The notes beneath the pieces are model-generated. The model made no database searches, was not told the DNA's origin, and saw nothing but the letters and a program-made list of their open reading frames with translations. Below are positions 24,625 through 33,626 of a stretch of DNA of 64,000 nt, piece by piece. The stretch's first letter is position 1. Each line of letters starts with the position of its first letter. Source of the DNA: Paenibacillus sp. BIHB 4019 (lineage in GTDB: Bacteria > Bacillota > Bacilli > Paenibacillales > Paenibacillaceae); the NCBI RefSeq assembly GCF_002741035.1, contig NZ_CP016808.1:5132501-5196500 (forward strand). Reading direction: 5' to 3'. The translations under genes were made by a program, and so were the position numbers.

Positions 24625-24960
24625 ATGTCTCAAAAAACGTTGGCAAATATCCAGCAAGAAGTGGATGATTATATTTCTCAATTTAAAGAAGGCTACTTCA
24701 GTCCGCTGGCGCTGATGGCAAGAATGAGCGAGGAAGTCGGCGAGCTTGCGCGTGAAGTGAACCATTCCTACGGCGAGAAGCGCAAGAAGGCGGATGAGGC
24801 CGACAACTCCATCGAGATGGAGCTTGGCGATATTTTATTTCTATTATCCTGCTTCGCCAATTCGCTCGATATTGATTTAACGGAAGCACATAATAAAGTA
24901 ATGGACAAATTCAATACACGGGATAAAAACCGCTGGACTTTAAAAAACGCTGAACAGTAA
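24625..24960 (+). CDS. ypjD: MazG-family nucleotide pyrophosphohydrolase
   Basis: 111 residues, all helical. EEVGELAREVNHSYG and the later EMELGDILFLLSCFAN supply the E-x-x-E and E-x-x-D metal ligands of the MazG fold. The family hydrolyses nucleoside triphosphates to monophosphates and pyrophosphate, usually for house-cleaning. Position before dapB matches B. subtilis ypjD. AAGAAGGGAA precedes the ATG. Confidence 0.92.
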   Translation: MSQKTLANIQQEVDDYISQFKEGYFSPLALMARMSEEVGELAREVNHSYGEKRKKADEADNSIEMELGDILFLLSCFANSLDIDLTEAHNKVMDKFNTRDKNRWTLKNAEQ

Positions 24961-25016
24961 TACCGCATCTCACATATGCTGTACCATCAACCTGTGTACA
25001 AGGAGGATGGGCGGTA

Positions 25017-25562
25017 ATGAACGGGGATGCTTGTATCAAAAAGGCGTATGCTTTCATTTTAACCAGCGATTTTGAACAGGCTATTGTCTGGTTTGAGCAA
25101 GCGATTGCCGCAGAGCCTGACAATGCCAGTTATTATCATAAGTGCGCTATTTCATGCGCGCGCAGCGGGAAATGGGCGAAAGCTTATGACCATGCCCGCC
25201 GGGCGCTTGAGCTGGCGAGGGATGAGCCGGAATATATTTATCATTTGCAGACGATTGAAGCGAGGCTGCAGCTCTCCGGTGCGCAGCAGCAGCTGATACA
25301 AGAGCCTCCGGCATTGGAAGAGGCGCTGTTGATGCTAAAGAAGGCGGTGGAGCTTGATCCACTGTGCTTTGACGCTTTTTACTGGATCGCCATGACGTAC
25401 GCTGAGCTTGGTCAGCTGGATGAAGCTGCTGTCCATGCGCGTGAAGCGATTCGGCTTGACCCGGAGCATTCAGCTGCCAGAAGGCTGTTTGCTGACGTGA
25501 GCCGTCGGCGGCGCTTGATGCGCTACCGAATCAACGGACAACATAGACGAAGGAACAGGTGA
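25017..25562 (+). CDS. TPR repeat protein
   Basis: 181 residues built of tetratricopeptide-type helix pairs. DFEQAIVWFEQAIAAEPDNASYYHKCAISCARSGKWAKAYDHARRAL is one set, and FDAFYWIAMTYAELGQLDEAAVHAREAIRLDPEHSAARR another. No signal peptide. Such proteins are scaffolds, and the partner is unknown. AAGGAGG precedes the ATG. It ends 7 bases before the dapB start, so both genes are likely on one mRNA. It is an addition to the B. subtilis gene order at this point. Confidence 0.85.
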   Translation: MNGDACIKKAYAFILTSDFEQAIVWFEQAIAAEPDNASYYHKCAISCARSGKWAKAYDHARRALELARDEPEYIYHLQTIEARLQLSGAQQQLIQEPPALEEALLMLKKAVELDPLCFDAFYWIAMTYAELGQLDEAAVHAREAIRLDPEHSAARRLFADVSRRRRLMRYRINGQHRRRNR

Positions 25563-25569
25563 TGGATAA

Positions 25570-26370
25570 GTGGATACAATTAAAGTAGCAGTAATCGGAG
25601 CAGGCGGTCTTATGGGCCGTGAAGTGGTAAAAATGGTGCTGGAGGATGAGGCGCTGGAGCTTGTATCCGCCGTCGCGCCTTCAGCAGGCGCTGTAGATGC
25701 GGGAAGCTTTGCGAACAAGCCGAATACCGGCGTCATCGCTTGCAAGACGATTGAAGAGGCGCTCAGCAGTGCAAAGGCTGATGTTATGGTCGATTTTACG
25801 GCTCCGCATGCAGCCTATGAACATACAAAAACAGCGATTGAATTTGGCGTACGTCCTATTATGGGAACGACAGGTTTTACCCCTGAGCAAATTGAAGAGC
25901 TTGACGGGCGTTGTATCGAGAAGCAGCTTGGCGGGCTCATCGCGCCGAACTTTTCGATTGGCGCTATTCTGATGATGAAATTTGCAGCACAGGCATCGAA
26001 ATATTTGCCGCATGTTGAAATTATTGAATATCATGGCGACCACAAGCTTGATGCCCCTTCAGGCACATCGATCAAAACGGCAGAGCTCATTGCCGAGGCT
26101 CGTCAGGAGCTGCGCCAAGGCAATCCTAACGAGAAAGAAACGATTGAAGGAGCAAGAGGCGGTTACTACAATGGCTTCCGTATACATAGTGTGAGACTTC
26201 CGGGCGTATTTGCGCAGCAGGAAGTTGTATTTGGCGGTTATGGCCAAACGCTCAAAATTCGCCATGACTCCTATGACCGTGCGGGCTATATGCCAGGCGT
26301 TAATGTAGCGATTAAGAAAGTGATGGGGTACAGCGGCTTAGTATACGGTTTCGAGCATTTAATGGATTAA
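25570..26370 (+). CDS. dapB: 4-hydroxy-tetrahydrodipicolinate reductase
   Basis: 266 residues. The N-terminal [15 protein letters not shown] binds NAD(P)H, and [18 protein letters not shown] holds the catalytic His and Lys of the family. It carries out the second committed step of lysine and meso-diaminopimelate synthesis, needed for cell wall and for spore dipicolinate. GTG 25570 is the start: AGGTGAT lies about 6 bases upstream, and an ATG at 25562 is out of frame and short. Confidence 0.95.
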   Translation: MDTIKVAVIGAGGLMGREVVKMVLEDEALELVSAVAPSAGAVDAGSFANKPNTGVIACKTIEEALSSAKADVMVDFTAPHAAYEHTKTAIEFGVRPIMGTTGFTPEQIEELDGRCIEKQLGGLIAPNFSIGAILMMKFAAQASKYLPHVEIIEYHGDHKLDAPSGTSIKTAELIAEARQELRQGNPNEKETIEGARGGYYNGFRIHSVRLPGVFAQQEVVFGGYGQTLKIRHDSYDRAGYMPGVNVAIKKVMGYSGLVYGFEHLMD

Positions 26371-26410
26371 TAGAAGGTTTGAACTAGACAGCGGAAGAGG
26401 GGCCTCACCT

Positions 26411-26830
26411 ATGAAAATTGCATTCATCGCGCATGACCGAAAAAAAGAAGAAATCGTCAACTTTGTTATTGCCTATGAGCAGGTGTTTGTTGGCCACGAG
26501 CTTTATTCAACAGGTACGACTGGTACGAGAATTATGGAGCAAACGAATTTGAGCATTCACCGTTTTATGTCGGGACCGCTCGGCGGCGACCAGCAAATCG
26601 GCGCTCTTGTTGCCCAAAATGAAATGGATTTGATTATCTTTTTGCGTGATCCCCTAATGGCACAGCCGCATGAGCCGGATATTATTGCGCTGCTTCGCCT
26701 TTGCGATGTGCAGGGCATTCCAGTCGCGACGAACGTGGCGACAGCCGAATTGCTCGTCAAGGCGCTGGAGCGCGGCGATTTTGCCTGGAGAGAGCTTGTT
26801 CATAAGTACAAGCCTGAATTGCCGTTATGA
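26411..26830 (+). CDS. mgsA: Methylglyoxal synthase
   Basis: 139 residues. Near the start [13 protein letters not shown], then STGTTGTRI (phosphate binding), [11 protein letters not shown] with the catalytic Asp, and [15 protein letters not shown]. It converts dihydroxyacetone phosphate to methylglyoxal, an overflow bypass of glycolysis. The stop overlaps the bshB1 start by 4 bases (ATGA). Placing it beside bacillithiol genes makes sense, since bacillithiol helps detoxify methylglyoxal. Confidence 0.95.
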   Translation: MKIAFIAHDRKKEEIVNFVIAYEQVFVGHELYSTGTTGTRIMEQTNLSIHRFMSGPLGGDQQIGALVAQNEMDLIIFLRDPLMAQPHEPDIIALLRLCDVQGIPVATNVATAELLVKALERGDFAWRELVHKYKPELPL

Positions 26831-27525
26831 GTGAGTGCTTAGATATTCTCGTATTTGGCGCTCATGCAGATGATGCTGAAATCGGAATGGGCGGCACGAT
26901 TGCCAAGCATACGATGGCAGGCATGCTGGTGGGCATTTGTGATTTGACCGAAGCGGAAATGTCTTCGAATGGCACCGTAGAGCAGCGAAGGCGCGAAGCC
27001 GATGAAGCTGCTGCGGTGCTTGGTCTTTATTCACGGACCAATTTGCAGCTGCCGGACCGCGGCCTTGAGCTTACACGCAGCAATATCGACAGCATCGTGG
27101 CAGAAATCCGCCGTACCAGCCCGCGCATCGTATTTGCGCCGTATTGGGTTGATCGGCATCCCGATCATATTGCCTGCAGCAAGCTGGTTGAGGAAGCTGT
27201 ATTCAATGCCAAGCTGCGAAAATATATGCCGGAGCTGCCGCCTGTTCAGGTGCAGCAGCTTATTTATTACTACATAAATGACATGGAGCAGGTTTCGCTC
27301 GTCATAGACGTTAGTGAGCAATACGAAACGAAGCGCCAATCGCTGCTAGCATACCGCTCGCAGTTTCAAGCGGTTTCCGGGGCAGAAGACCGCGTTTCGA
27401 CGCCGCTCACCGACCGCTATGTGGAACGGGTAGAAGCAAGAGATATGCTGCTCGGTCAGGCACGCTCCTGGCAGTACGCGGAAGGATTTGCTTTAAAGCG
27501 GCCGCATGAGGTGAAATTATTTTAG
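26827..27525 (+). CDS. bshB1: Bacillithiol biosynthesis deacetylase BshB1
   Basis: 232 residues, LmbE/PIG-L family. [14 protein letters not shown] near the N-terminus and [12 protein letters not shown] hold the zinc-binding His/Asp residues. It deacetylates N-acetylglucosaminyl malate, the second step of bacillithiol synthesis. It overlaps mgsA by 4 bases and is followed by bshA, which makes its substrate. Confidence 0.94.
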   Translation: MSECLDILVFGAHADDAEIGMGGTIAKHTMAGMLVGICDLTEAEMSSNGTVEQRRREADEAAAVLGLYSRTNLQLPDRGLELTRSNIDSIVAEIRRTSPRIVFAPYWVDRHPDHIACSKLVEEAVFNAKLRKYMPELPPVQVQQLIYYYINDMEQVSLVIDVSEQYETKRQSLLAYRSQFQAVSGAEDRVSTPLTDRYVERVEARDMLLGQARSWQYAEGFALKRPHEVKLF

Positions 27526-27612
27526 AAGCCGGGCACCCGGTTTGGCAAGATATACAAACCATTAGGAATAGAATTGATTATAAAAGCTAGAGACGGCAGG
27601 AGTGAGCATGAC

Positions 27613-28779
27613 ATGGCACGTAAGTTGAAAATCGGGATAACCTGTTATCCTACGCTTGGCGGCTCTGGTGTCGTTGCGACTGAGCTCGGCAAGCTGCTTG
27701 CTGAGCGGGGACATGAAATTCATTTTATAACGCACAGCATTCCGTTCCGGCTAGGCCATTTTAATAAAAATATTTTTTTCCATGAAGTTGAAGTCAATGA
27801 TTATTATGTATTTCGGTATCCGCCTTATGATTTATCACTGGCAAGCAAGATGGCACAGGTCGCCAAGATGGAGAAGCTGGATTTGCTTCATGTGCATTAT
27901 GCGGTTCCTCACGCCGTCTGTGCCCATCTCGCCAAGCAAATGATCGGCGATGAGCTCAAGACGGTTACAACGCTGCATGGAACGGATATCACGGTGCTCG
28001 CGCAGGATGAGTCGCTTAAGGACTTGATTAGGCTTGCCATTAACAAAAGTGATGCTGTAACGGCGGTTTCTCAGGATTTGATCCAGGAGACGAGAAAACT
28101 GCTTGATATTACGAAGCCGATTGATCTGACCTATAATTTCGTTGACAAGCGCATTTATTATCCTCGGGACGTCGCTTCGCTGCGCCTGGATTATGCCAGC
28201 CCGAATGAAAAAATATTAATGCATATTTCCAATTTCCGTCCTGTTAAGCGGGTATCTGACGTTATTGAAATTTTTCAGCAGGTTGCTAAAAAAGTGCCTT
28301 CGAAGCTGCTGCTCGTTGGAGAAGGCCCTGAGCTGTCGAAAATCCAGTGTAAAATCCGTGAAATGGGACTGGAGGATCGCGTCGTATTTCTGGGCAAGCA
28401 GGAGGATGTGGCGCAGGTGATATCGCTTGCTGATGTGCTGCTGCTCCCTTCGGAGAAAGAAAGCTTCGGTCTAGTAGCGCTGGAGGCCATGGCTTGCGGC
28501 GTGCCGACGATTGGCTCGACTGCTGGCGGTATCCCGGAGCTGGTGACGCATGGCGAAACGGGCTTCCTTAGCCCGATAGGCGATGTGGACAGCATGGCCG
28601 CCAATGCGATTCGTTTGCTGACAGACGAAGAGCTGCATGCGAAGTTTAAGGAAGCTTGCATATACCGCGCCTGCCATGCTTTCTGTAATGATCGCATTAC
28701 GGCTGAATATGAAGAAATTTATCATCGCGTGCTGGGCATGGAAGCTGAGCTTCCTGCGTCTGCGGTCGTTTGCGAATAA
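27613..28779 (+). CDS. bshA: Bacillithiol glycosyltransferase BshA
   Basis: 388 residues, GT4 glycosyltransferase with two Rossmann domains. GGSGVVATELGKLLAERGHE lies in the N-terminal domain, and the C-terminal block has LPSEKESFGLVALEAMACG. It joins N-acetylglucosamine from UDP-GlcNAc to L-malate, the first step of bacillithiol synthesis. ATG 27613 (MARKLKIGIT) is chosen with AGGAG about 10 bases upstream; an in-frame TTG at 27574 would add 13 unlikely residues. Confidence 0.94.
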   Translation: MARKLKIGITCYPTLGGSGVVATELGKLLAERGHEIHFITHSIPFRLGHFNKNIFFHEVEVNDYYVFRYPPYDLSLASKMAQVAKMEKLDLLHVHYAVPHAVCAHLAKQMIGDELKTVTTLHGTDITVLAQDESLKDLIRLAINKSDAVTAVSQDLIQETRKLLDITKPIDLTYNFVDKRIYYPRDVASLRLDYASPNEKILMHISNFRPVKRVSDVIEIFQQVAKKVPSKLLLVGEGPELSKIQCKIREMGLEDRVVFLGKQEDVAQVISLADVLLLPSEKESFGLVALEAMACGVPTIGSTAGGIPELVTHGETGFLSPIGDVDSMAANAIRLLTDEELHAKFKEACIYRACHAFCNDRITAEYEEIYHRVLGMEAELPASAVVCE

Positions 28780-28798
28780 GAGGATAGAGGGTGAGAAG

Positions 28799-30082
28799 AT
28801 GGAGCGCTGCACCTCGATTCCGCAAGCAATGCGAGAGGCGCTGCCCATTCTCGCAACCTTGAACGGGCACGGCCACGAAGCCGTGTTCGTTGGAGGCTGC
28901 GTGAGGGATACCGTTATGGGCCTCGCGCTTAAAGATGTAGATATTGCAACGTCGGCGACACCGGAGCAGGTTGTTGCCTTATTTGCGTATTGTATTCCAA
29001 CCGGCCTGCAGCATGGGACGGTGACGGTGATGCAGGATGGAACAGGGTATGAGGTAACGACGTATCGCAAGGAATCCGTATACGAGAAGCATCGCAGGCC
29101 AGAAAGTGTGGCTTTTATATCGGAACTAAAAGAAGATTTGCTGCGGCGGGATTTGACGATTAATGCGATGGCGATGCATTTAAGCGGAGATTATTACGAT
29201 CCGTATGGCGGCATGAGCGACATACAATCGAAGCAGATACGCTGTGTAGGGGACGCGGAAGCCAGGTTTCAGGAGGATGCGCTTCGCATGCTGCGTGCTC
29301 TCCGCTTCGCTTCGCAGTTCAGCTTTCGCATCGTGTACCGCACTTGGCGGGCGCTGCTCAAGCACCGCGAGCTGCTGCGCTACGTAGCGATGGAGCGTGT
29401 GCAGGCCGAGCTTGATAAAATGATTGGCGGACCGGCTCCGCATTATGCAGCAGCGCTGCTCGCTGGGAGCGGCCTGCTTGCTTACACCCTAGAGCCTTTG
29501 CCGGCTGCTCGTGCCTTGCTTGCAGTGGCAGCGAAGTCGGGGCGTATCCAGCTTGACTATTTGACTGCGTTAGATAGCGTAGACATTCGTTATGCAGCAT
29601 TGATGACGCAGCCAAGCGTTACCCCTCAGGAGGCAAAAGCAACGCTGCAGGCGCTGCGCATGTCAGGAAGCCGCAGCGGCGTCATTATGGCGATTGTGTC
29701 GCTTTATCATGATATGGTCGTAAACCGGAGTCCGAACGAAGAGAAGCTTCGTATAAGCTGGATTGAGGCCGTTCTGCGCTACGGACAGGTAGCAGCAGCA
29801 AGCTGGCTGCATATTGCTGAAGCAACTGGTCGGGAGCACGCTTTTTGGTCGGATGTGCCGCGGATGAAGCTTTGGCTGTCGCGAATGGAAATTTCCTCGC
29901 TCAAGGAGCTGGCGATAAACGGCAATCAGCTTGCGGCCTATTGGGATCGCAAACCGGGCGCCTGGATGGGCGAGATGCTGAAACGGCTGCTGCTGCTAGT
30001 TGCGCTTGGCGACCTTTCTAATTCGCAGGAACAGCTGCTGAAACAAGTTGACAGATGGAAGGAAGAGACGGATGAGTCATGA
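28799..30082 (+). CDS. cca: CCA tRNA nucleotidyltransferase
   Basis: 427 residues. VFVGGCVRDTVMG is the nucleotidyltransferase head with DVDIAT carrying the two catalytic Asp. YEVTTYRKESVYEKHRRPESV and RDLTINAMAM follow in the order usual for class II CCA enzymes, then the helical body with the EDALRMLRALRFA neck. It adds the 3' CCA to tRNAs. ATG 28799 is preferred (GAGGGTGAG upstream). The end overlaps birA by 11 bases. Confidence 0.95.
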   Translation: MERCTSIPQAMREALPILATLNGHGHEAVFVGGCVRDTVMGLALKDVDIATSATPEQVVALFAYCIPTGLQHGTVTVMQDGTGYEVTTYRKESVYEKHRRPESVAFISELKEDLLRRDLTINAMAMHLSGDYYDPYGGMSDIQSKQIRCVGDAEARFQEDALRMLRALRFASQFSFRIVYRTWRALLKHRELLRYVAMERVQAELDKMIGGPAPHYAAALLAGSGLLAYTLEPLPAARALLAVAAKSGRIQLDYLTALDSVDIRYAALMTQPSVTPQEAKATLQALRMSGSRSGVIMAIVSLYHDMVVNRSPNEEKLRISWIEAVLRYGQVAAASWLHIAEATGREHAFWSDVPRMKLWLSRMEISSLKELAINGNQLAAYWDRKPGAWMGEMLKRLLLLVALGDLSNSQEQLLKQVDRWKEETDES

Positions 30083-31052
30083 AAACTTGCTGCGTTTGTT
30101 CGCGGATCGTGACGGCGAATATGTATCTGGCGAGCATATTAGCCGCGAGCTGAAAGTGAGCCGCACGGCAGTATGGAAGCAAATACGCAAGCTGGAGTCA
30201 CAAGGATTTGAATTTGAAGCTTCACGCAGGCTCGGTTATCGTCTGCTTTCCATGCCGGACAAGCTGGACATGGCTGCGTTGCTAACCAGCCTTAAAACCA
30301 AAAAATTCGGTCAAAAGCTGCAGGTGCTGGAATCGGTCGAATCGACGCAAAATATTGCGCAAGCGCTAGCGGAAGGCGGTGCGGAGGAAGGGATGCTCGT
30401 TGTTGCCGAGCAGCAGCTGAGCGGTCGGGGCCGTATGGGCCGAGGCTGGATATCGCCTCTGGGCAAAGGCATATGGATGAGCATGGTCATGCGTCCAACG
30501 GTGCCGATTTATTTTGCTCCGCAGCTAACGCTGCTTACGGCAGTAGCGCTTTGCCGCAGCCTTAAGCGGCTGACGAAGCTCGACATCGGCATTAAATGGC
30601 CCAACGATCTGCTCATTAATGGCAAAAAAATTAGCGGCATATTGCTCGAATCCGCCGCAGAGGATGAGCGGTTGCGCTATGTCATCGCCGGAATCGGGAT
30701 CAGCGTTAATTTGCAGCAGGCCGATTATCCCGAGGAGCTTTTGGAAAAGGCGACCTCCCTGCGTATGGCAAGCGGCGAGAAACAAGTACGCGAAGCGATA
30801 ATTGCCGATTTTTTGCTGGAGTGGGAGCAGCTGTATGAGCTGTATCAAAGCGAGGGCTTTGCCCCGATTGTTACGCTATGGGAGTCGCTTTCGGTTTCGC
30901 TTCACAAGCCAGCTACGCTGTTAACGCCGCAAGGAGTCGTTGAAGGCACGCCGAGAGGGCTTGATGCTAGCGGAGCGCTTATCATAGAAAAGCTGGATGG
31001 CAGCCAGGCGCTTATTTTTTCGGCAGAAATGGGCGAGCCGCGGGGCGAGTAA
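30072..31052 (+). CDS. birA: Biotin--protein ligase and biotin operon repressor
   Basis: 326 residues. An N-terminal winged helix (about 1-60, GEYVSGEHISRELKVSRTAVWKQIRKL) makes this the class II, DNA-binding type. The ligase domain has the biotinyl-AMP loop GRGRMGRGW and WPNDLLINGKKISGIL, followed by the small C-terminal domain. It biotinylates carboxylases and represses biotin genes. It starts inside cca (11-base overlap) behind GGAAGGAAG. Confidence 0.95.
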   Translation: MSHENLLRLFADRDGEYVSGEHISRELKVSRTAVWKQIRKLESQGFEFEASRRLGYRLLSMPDKLDMAALLTSLKTKKFGQKLQVLESVESTQNIAQALAEGGAEEGMLVVAEQQLSGRGRMGRGWISPLGKGIWMSMVMRPTVPIYFAPQLTLLTAVALCRSLKRLTKLDIGIKWPNDLLINGKKISGILLESAAEDERLRYVIAGIGISVNLQQADYPEELLEKATSLRMASGEKQVREAIIADFLLEWEQLYELYQSEGFAPIVTLWESLSVSLHKPATLLTPQGVVEGTPRGLDASGALIIEKLDGSQALIFSAEMGEPRGE

Positions 31053-31054
31053 TA

Positions 31055-31083
31055 TTTACGAATCGACATATTTTTGCTAGTAT
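31055..31083 (+). promoter_or_regulatory. Candidate promoter of the panB leader
   Basis: TTTACG (31055-31060), a 17-base spacer and TAGTAT (31078-31083), directly after the birA stop. It predicts a start point near 31090 and a 5' leader of about 240 bases for panBCD. Confidence 0.5.
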
Positions 31084-31286
31084 GGGGTTAACGGGCGGCA
31101 TCTGAAAAGAGCTGCACTGTGCTAACCCTCATGCCTGCATCGGCATGGAATTGCAAGAAAGTTTTGTTTGAAGTACAAGTAGTCTGCTCTGAGCCGAAAG
31201 GACCGAGACAGAAGGAAGCAATAAAGTGAGATACGTTTCCTTTTTCGTTTGGGGACCTTTTTAGCGACGGCTAAAAGGTTTTTTTG
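31084..31286 (+). ncRNA. Structured, terminator-ended leader RNA of panBCD
   Basis: About 200 bases with several possible stems: GGGTTA (31085-31090) with TAACCC (31123-31128), ATGCC (31131-31135) with GGCAT (31142-31146), and AAGGAA with TTCCTT (about 31212-31242). It ends in a strong terminator 42 bases before panB. This is the layout of a transcription-attenuation riboswitch. It lacks the T-box TGGNACCGCG element, and I cannot assign it to a known riboswitch class. It could also be a free-standing small RNA. Confidence 0.5.
31255..31286 (+). terminator. Terminator/attenuator ahead of panB
   Basis: ACCTTTTTAGC (31255-31265) pairs with GCTAAAAGGT (31270-31279), followed by seven T residues. 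It lies between the leader and the panB start at 31328. Confidence 0.88.
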
Positions 31287-31327
31287 TGTTTATCCTAAAA
31301 CAGATTTGAAGAAGGGATGAGGCCAAG

Positions 31328-32272
31328 ATGAGGAAACGTTTAACGATAACGAACTTGCAGCAAATGAAAGAGGAGAGCAATAAGCTTACCGTCATGACCG
31401 CTTATGATTATCCGTCAGCTATGCTTTCGGAGGAGGCTGGCGTCGATATTATTCTTGTAGGGGATTCGCTTGGCAATGTGGTGCTCGGTTACGATACGAC
31501 GCTTCCGGTCACTTTAGACGATATGATTTATCATACGAAAGCGGTAGCACGCGGGGCACGCAATACGTTTATCGTAACGGATATGCCCTTCATGACGTAC
31601 GGAATTGGGCGTGAAGCTACGCTGCGCAATGCCGCCAGAATGATGCAGGAGGGCGGCGGCCAGTCGCTTAAGCTTGAAGGCGGGGAAGAAATTGCGGGCG
31701 AAGTGGCGGCTCTGGTCAAAGCGGGCATTCCGGTGATGGGCCATATTGGGCTCAAGCCGCAATCGATTCACACGCATGGCGGTTTTAAGGTACAAGGAAA
31801 GCAGGAGGCGGAAGCAGAGCAAATGCTGCAGGATGCCAAGGCGCTTGAACAGGCAGGCGCTTACGCCATCGTACTGGAGCTTGTAACGGAGACGATTGCG
31901 GACCGTATTAGCCGCGAGCTGTCGATTCCAACAATTGGGATTGGGGCTGGCCGCGGATGCGATGGACAGGTGCTTGTGTATCACGATATTTTGCAATATT
32001 CATCGCCTGTCATTAAGAAAAAAATGGTTAAAGTGTACGCAGACATCGGCTCGACGATTCGCGATGCAATCGGAGCTTTTGTAAGTGAAGTCAAATCCGG
32101 CGAGTTTCCAGCGGAGGAGCATGTGTTCGGTAAAAGGTCTGAGGACGCTGTAGACAGCCTCTATGGCGGTTCAGCGACCCGCGAGCAGACTAATGGTGTC
32201 AAAGGTGCGGGTGAAAGCCAGCAGGCTGGAGAGGGGAATGAGCAGCGTGATTTTGTGCCGAACCATAGATGA
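31328..32272 (+). CDS. panB: 3-methyl-2-oxobutanoate hydroxymethyltransferase
   Basis: 314 residues. MTAYDYPSAMLSEEAGVDIILVGDSLG and GYDTTLPVTLDDM hold the magnesium and ketoacid-binding residues, and GHIGLKPQS is also typical. It makes ketopantoate for pantothenate and CoA. The recognisable domain ends near residue 280 (EEHVFGKRSEDAVDSLYGG); a polar tail of about 33 residues follows that most PanB proteins lack, produced by reading 35 bases into panC. GAAGGGATGAGG precedes the ATG, and a terminator-ended leader lies upstream. Confidence 0.95.
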   Translation: MRKRLTITNLQQMKEESNKLTVMTAYDYPSAMLSEEAGVDIILVGDSLGNVVLGYDTTLPVTLDDMIYHTKAVARGARNTFIVTDMPFMTYGIGREATLRNAARMMQEGGGQSLKLEGGEEIAGEVAALVKAGIPVMGHIGLKPQSIHTHGGFKVQGKQEAEAEQMLQDAKALEQAGAYAIVLELVTETIADRISRELSIPTIGIGAGRGCDGQVLVYHDILQYSSPVIKKKMVKVYADIGSTIRDAIGAFVSEVKSGEFPAEEHVFGKRSEDAVDSLYGGSATREQTNGVKGAGESQQAGEGNEQRDFVPNHR

Positions 32273-33137
32273 GCTAAAAGCGCAGCAAAAGAAGATGTGG
32301 AGCGGCGGCAGCAAGCCGAGCATCGGTTTTGTGCCGACGATGGGTTATTTGCATGAAGGACATGCCAGTTTAATGCGGCAGGCAGCAGCAGAGAATGATA
32401 TTAGCGTGCTGTCGATTTTCGTCAACCCGCTGCAATTTGGGCCGAACGAGGATTTTGAAACGTATCCGCGCAATGAGCAGCGCGATTTATCCATCGCTGC
32501 TGAAAACGGCATTGATATCGTGTTTATGCCATCGGTCAGTGAGATGTATCCGCGCAAGGTGCTGACGAAGGTGCTTGTCAGCGATGTAACAGACCGCTTA
32601 TGCGGCGCATCGCGCCCTGGTCATTTTGACGGCGTTGGAACGGTCGTCAGCAAGCTGTTTCATCTGGTGCAGCCTGATCGGGCCTACTTTGGCATGAAGG
32701 ATGCCCAGCAAGTCGCGGTTATTCAGCAAATGACCGATGACTTGAATTTCCCTGTTACGATCGTGCCATGCCCGATTGTGCGGGAGCCGGATGGCCTTGC
32801 GCTTAGCTCGCGCAACGTATATTTGAATGCGGAGCAGCGGTCGCAAGCTGTTGCCCTTTCTTCATCGCTTGCCAAGGCGCGGGAATGGATGAAGGACGCC
32901 TTGCTAACGCCAGCAGAGCTTGTGAACAAAGTGCGTGCTGCGATTGGCGAAGCACCGCTTGCCGATATCGATTATGTCGAAGTGCTGGAATATCCAGCAC
33001 TTGCCACACCTGTTGCTGACGTTCCTTTTGGGCGTACTCAGCAGCGCTACATTTTGGCTTTAGCCGTAAAATTCGGGGCGACCCGTTTAATTGATAATGA
33101 GCTGTTTGAACCTTTGGAGGTGAATGGCAATGTTTAG
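32238..33137 (+). CDS. panC: Pantothenate synthetase
   Basis: About 300 residues. [13 protein letters not shown] is the HIGH-like nucleotide motif, [13 protein letters not shown] and [16 protein letters not shown] are conserved, and [11 protein letters not shown] is the KMSKS-like loop region. It joins pantoate and beta-alanine. The start is uncertain: ATG 32238 is very close to GAGAGGGG, while GTG 32247 has better spacing. It overlaps panB by about 35 bases and panD by 8. Confidence 0.94.
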   Translation: MSSVILCRTIDELKAQQKKMWSGGSKPSIGFVPTMGYLHEGHASLMRQAAAENDISVLSIFVNPLQFGPNEDFETYPRNEQRDLSIAAENGIDIVFMPSVSEMYPRKVLTKVLVSDVTDRLCGASRPGHFDGVGTVVSKLFHLVQPDRAYFGMKDAQQVAVIQQMTDDLNFPVTIVPCPIVREPDGLALSSRNVYLNAEQRSQAVALSSSLAKAREWMKDALLTPAELVNKVRAAIGEAPLADIDYVEVLEYPALATPVADVPFGRTQQRYILALAVKFGATRLIDNELFEPLEVNGNV

Positions 33138-33513
33138 AACGATGATGAAATCAAAGCTGCACCGCGCGACGGTAACGGAGGCAAACCTCAATTACGTCGG
33201 CAGCATTACCATTGATGAGGATTTAATGGATGCGGCGGATCTTTGGGCCAATGAAAAGGTGCAAATCGTAAACAATAATAATGGAGCCCGCCTTGAAACG
33301 TACATTATAAAAGGGGAGCGAGGCTCTGGCGTTATTTGCCTTAATGGCGCAGCTGCCCGACTCGTACAGCCAGGAGATACGGTCATTATTATTTCTTATG
33401 CATCGATGACGGAGGAAGAGGCTAGAAATTACAAGCCGCGCGTCGTTATTTTGGATGAGGCGAACCGTCCGGTGTCGCAAATGACGGAAGAAATCCATGC
33501 GACGATTTTGTAA
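33130..33513 (+). CDS. panD: Aspartate 1-decarboxylase
   Basis: 127 residues, [20 protein letters not shown] start. Gly24-Ser25 in YVGSITID is the self-cleavage site that generates the pyruvoyl cofactor. It makes beta-alanine for panC. ATG 33130 is chosen because GGAGG (33116-33120) has 9-base spacing; ATG 33124 is too close. It is the last gene of panBCD and overlaps panC by 8 bases. Confidence 0.96.
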   Translation: MFRTMMKSKLHRATVTEANLNYVGSITIDEDLMDAADLWANEKVQIVNNNNGARLETYIIKGERGSGVICLNGAAARLVQPGDTVIIISYASMTEEEARNYKPRVVILDEANRPVSQMTEEIHATIL

Positions 33514-33578
33514 GCAGGCGCAAGTCAGTTCCTCCGTTATGTAAAGGCTGGTTCCAAGTATGAAAAGCACCCGCTTAA

Positions 33579-33611
33579 CAAAGAATGAGGTTATCACTCC
33601 TCAATTCTTTG
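33579..33611 (+). other. Leader hairpin before the TPR gene
   Basis: CAAAGAATGAGG (33579-33590) pairs with CCTCAATTCTTTG (33599-33611) apart from one bulged A. Only a weak T run is included, so it is a poor terminator. It sits 16 bases before the likely start of the next gene. Confidence 0.4.
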
Positions 33612-33626
33612 GTGAAGGCGGGATGC

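Noticed and set aside
31084..31286. The panB leader as a T-box
   Set aside because: AAAGTGAGATACG near the 3' end faintly resembles the antiterminator, but the TGGNACCGCG core is absent and no stem I motif was found.
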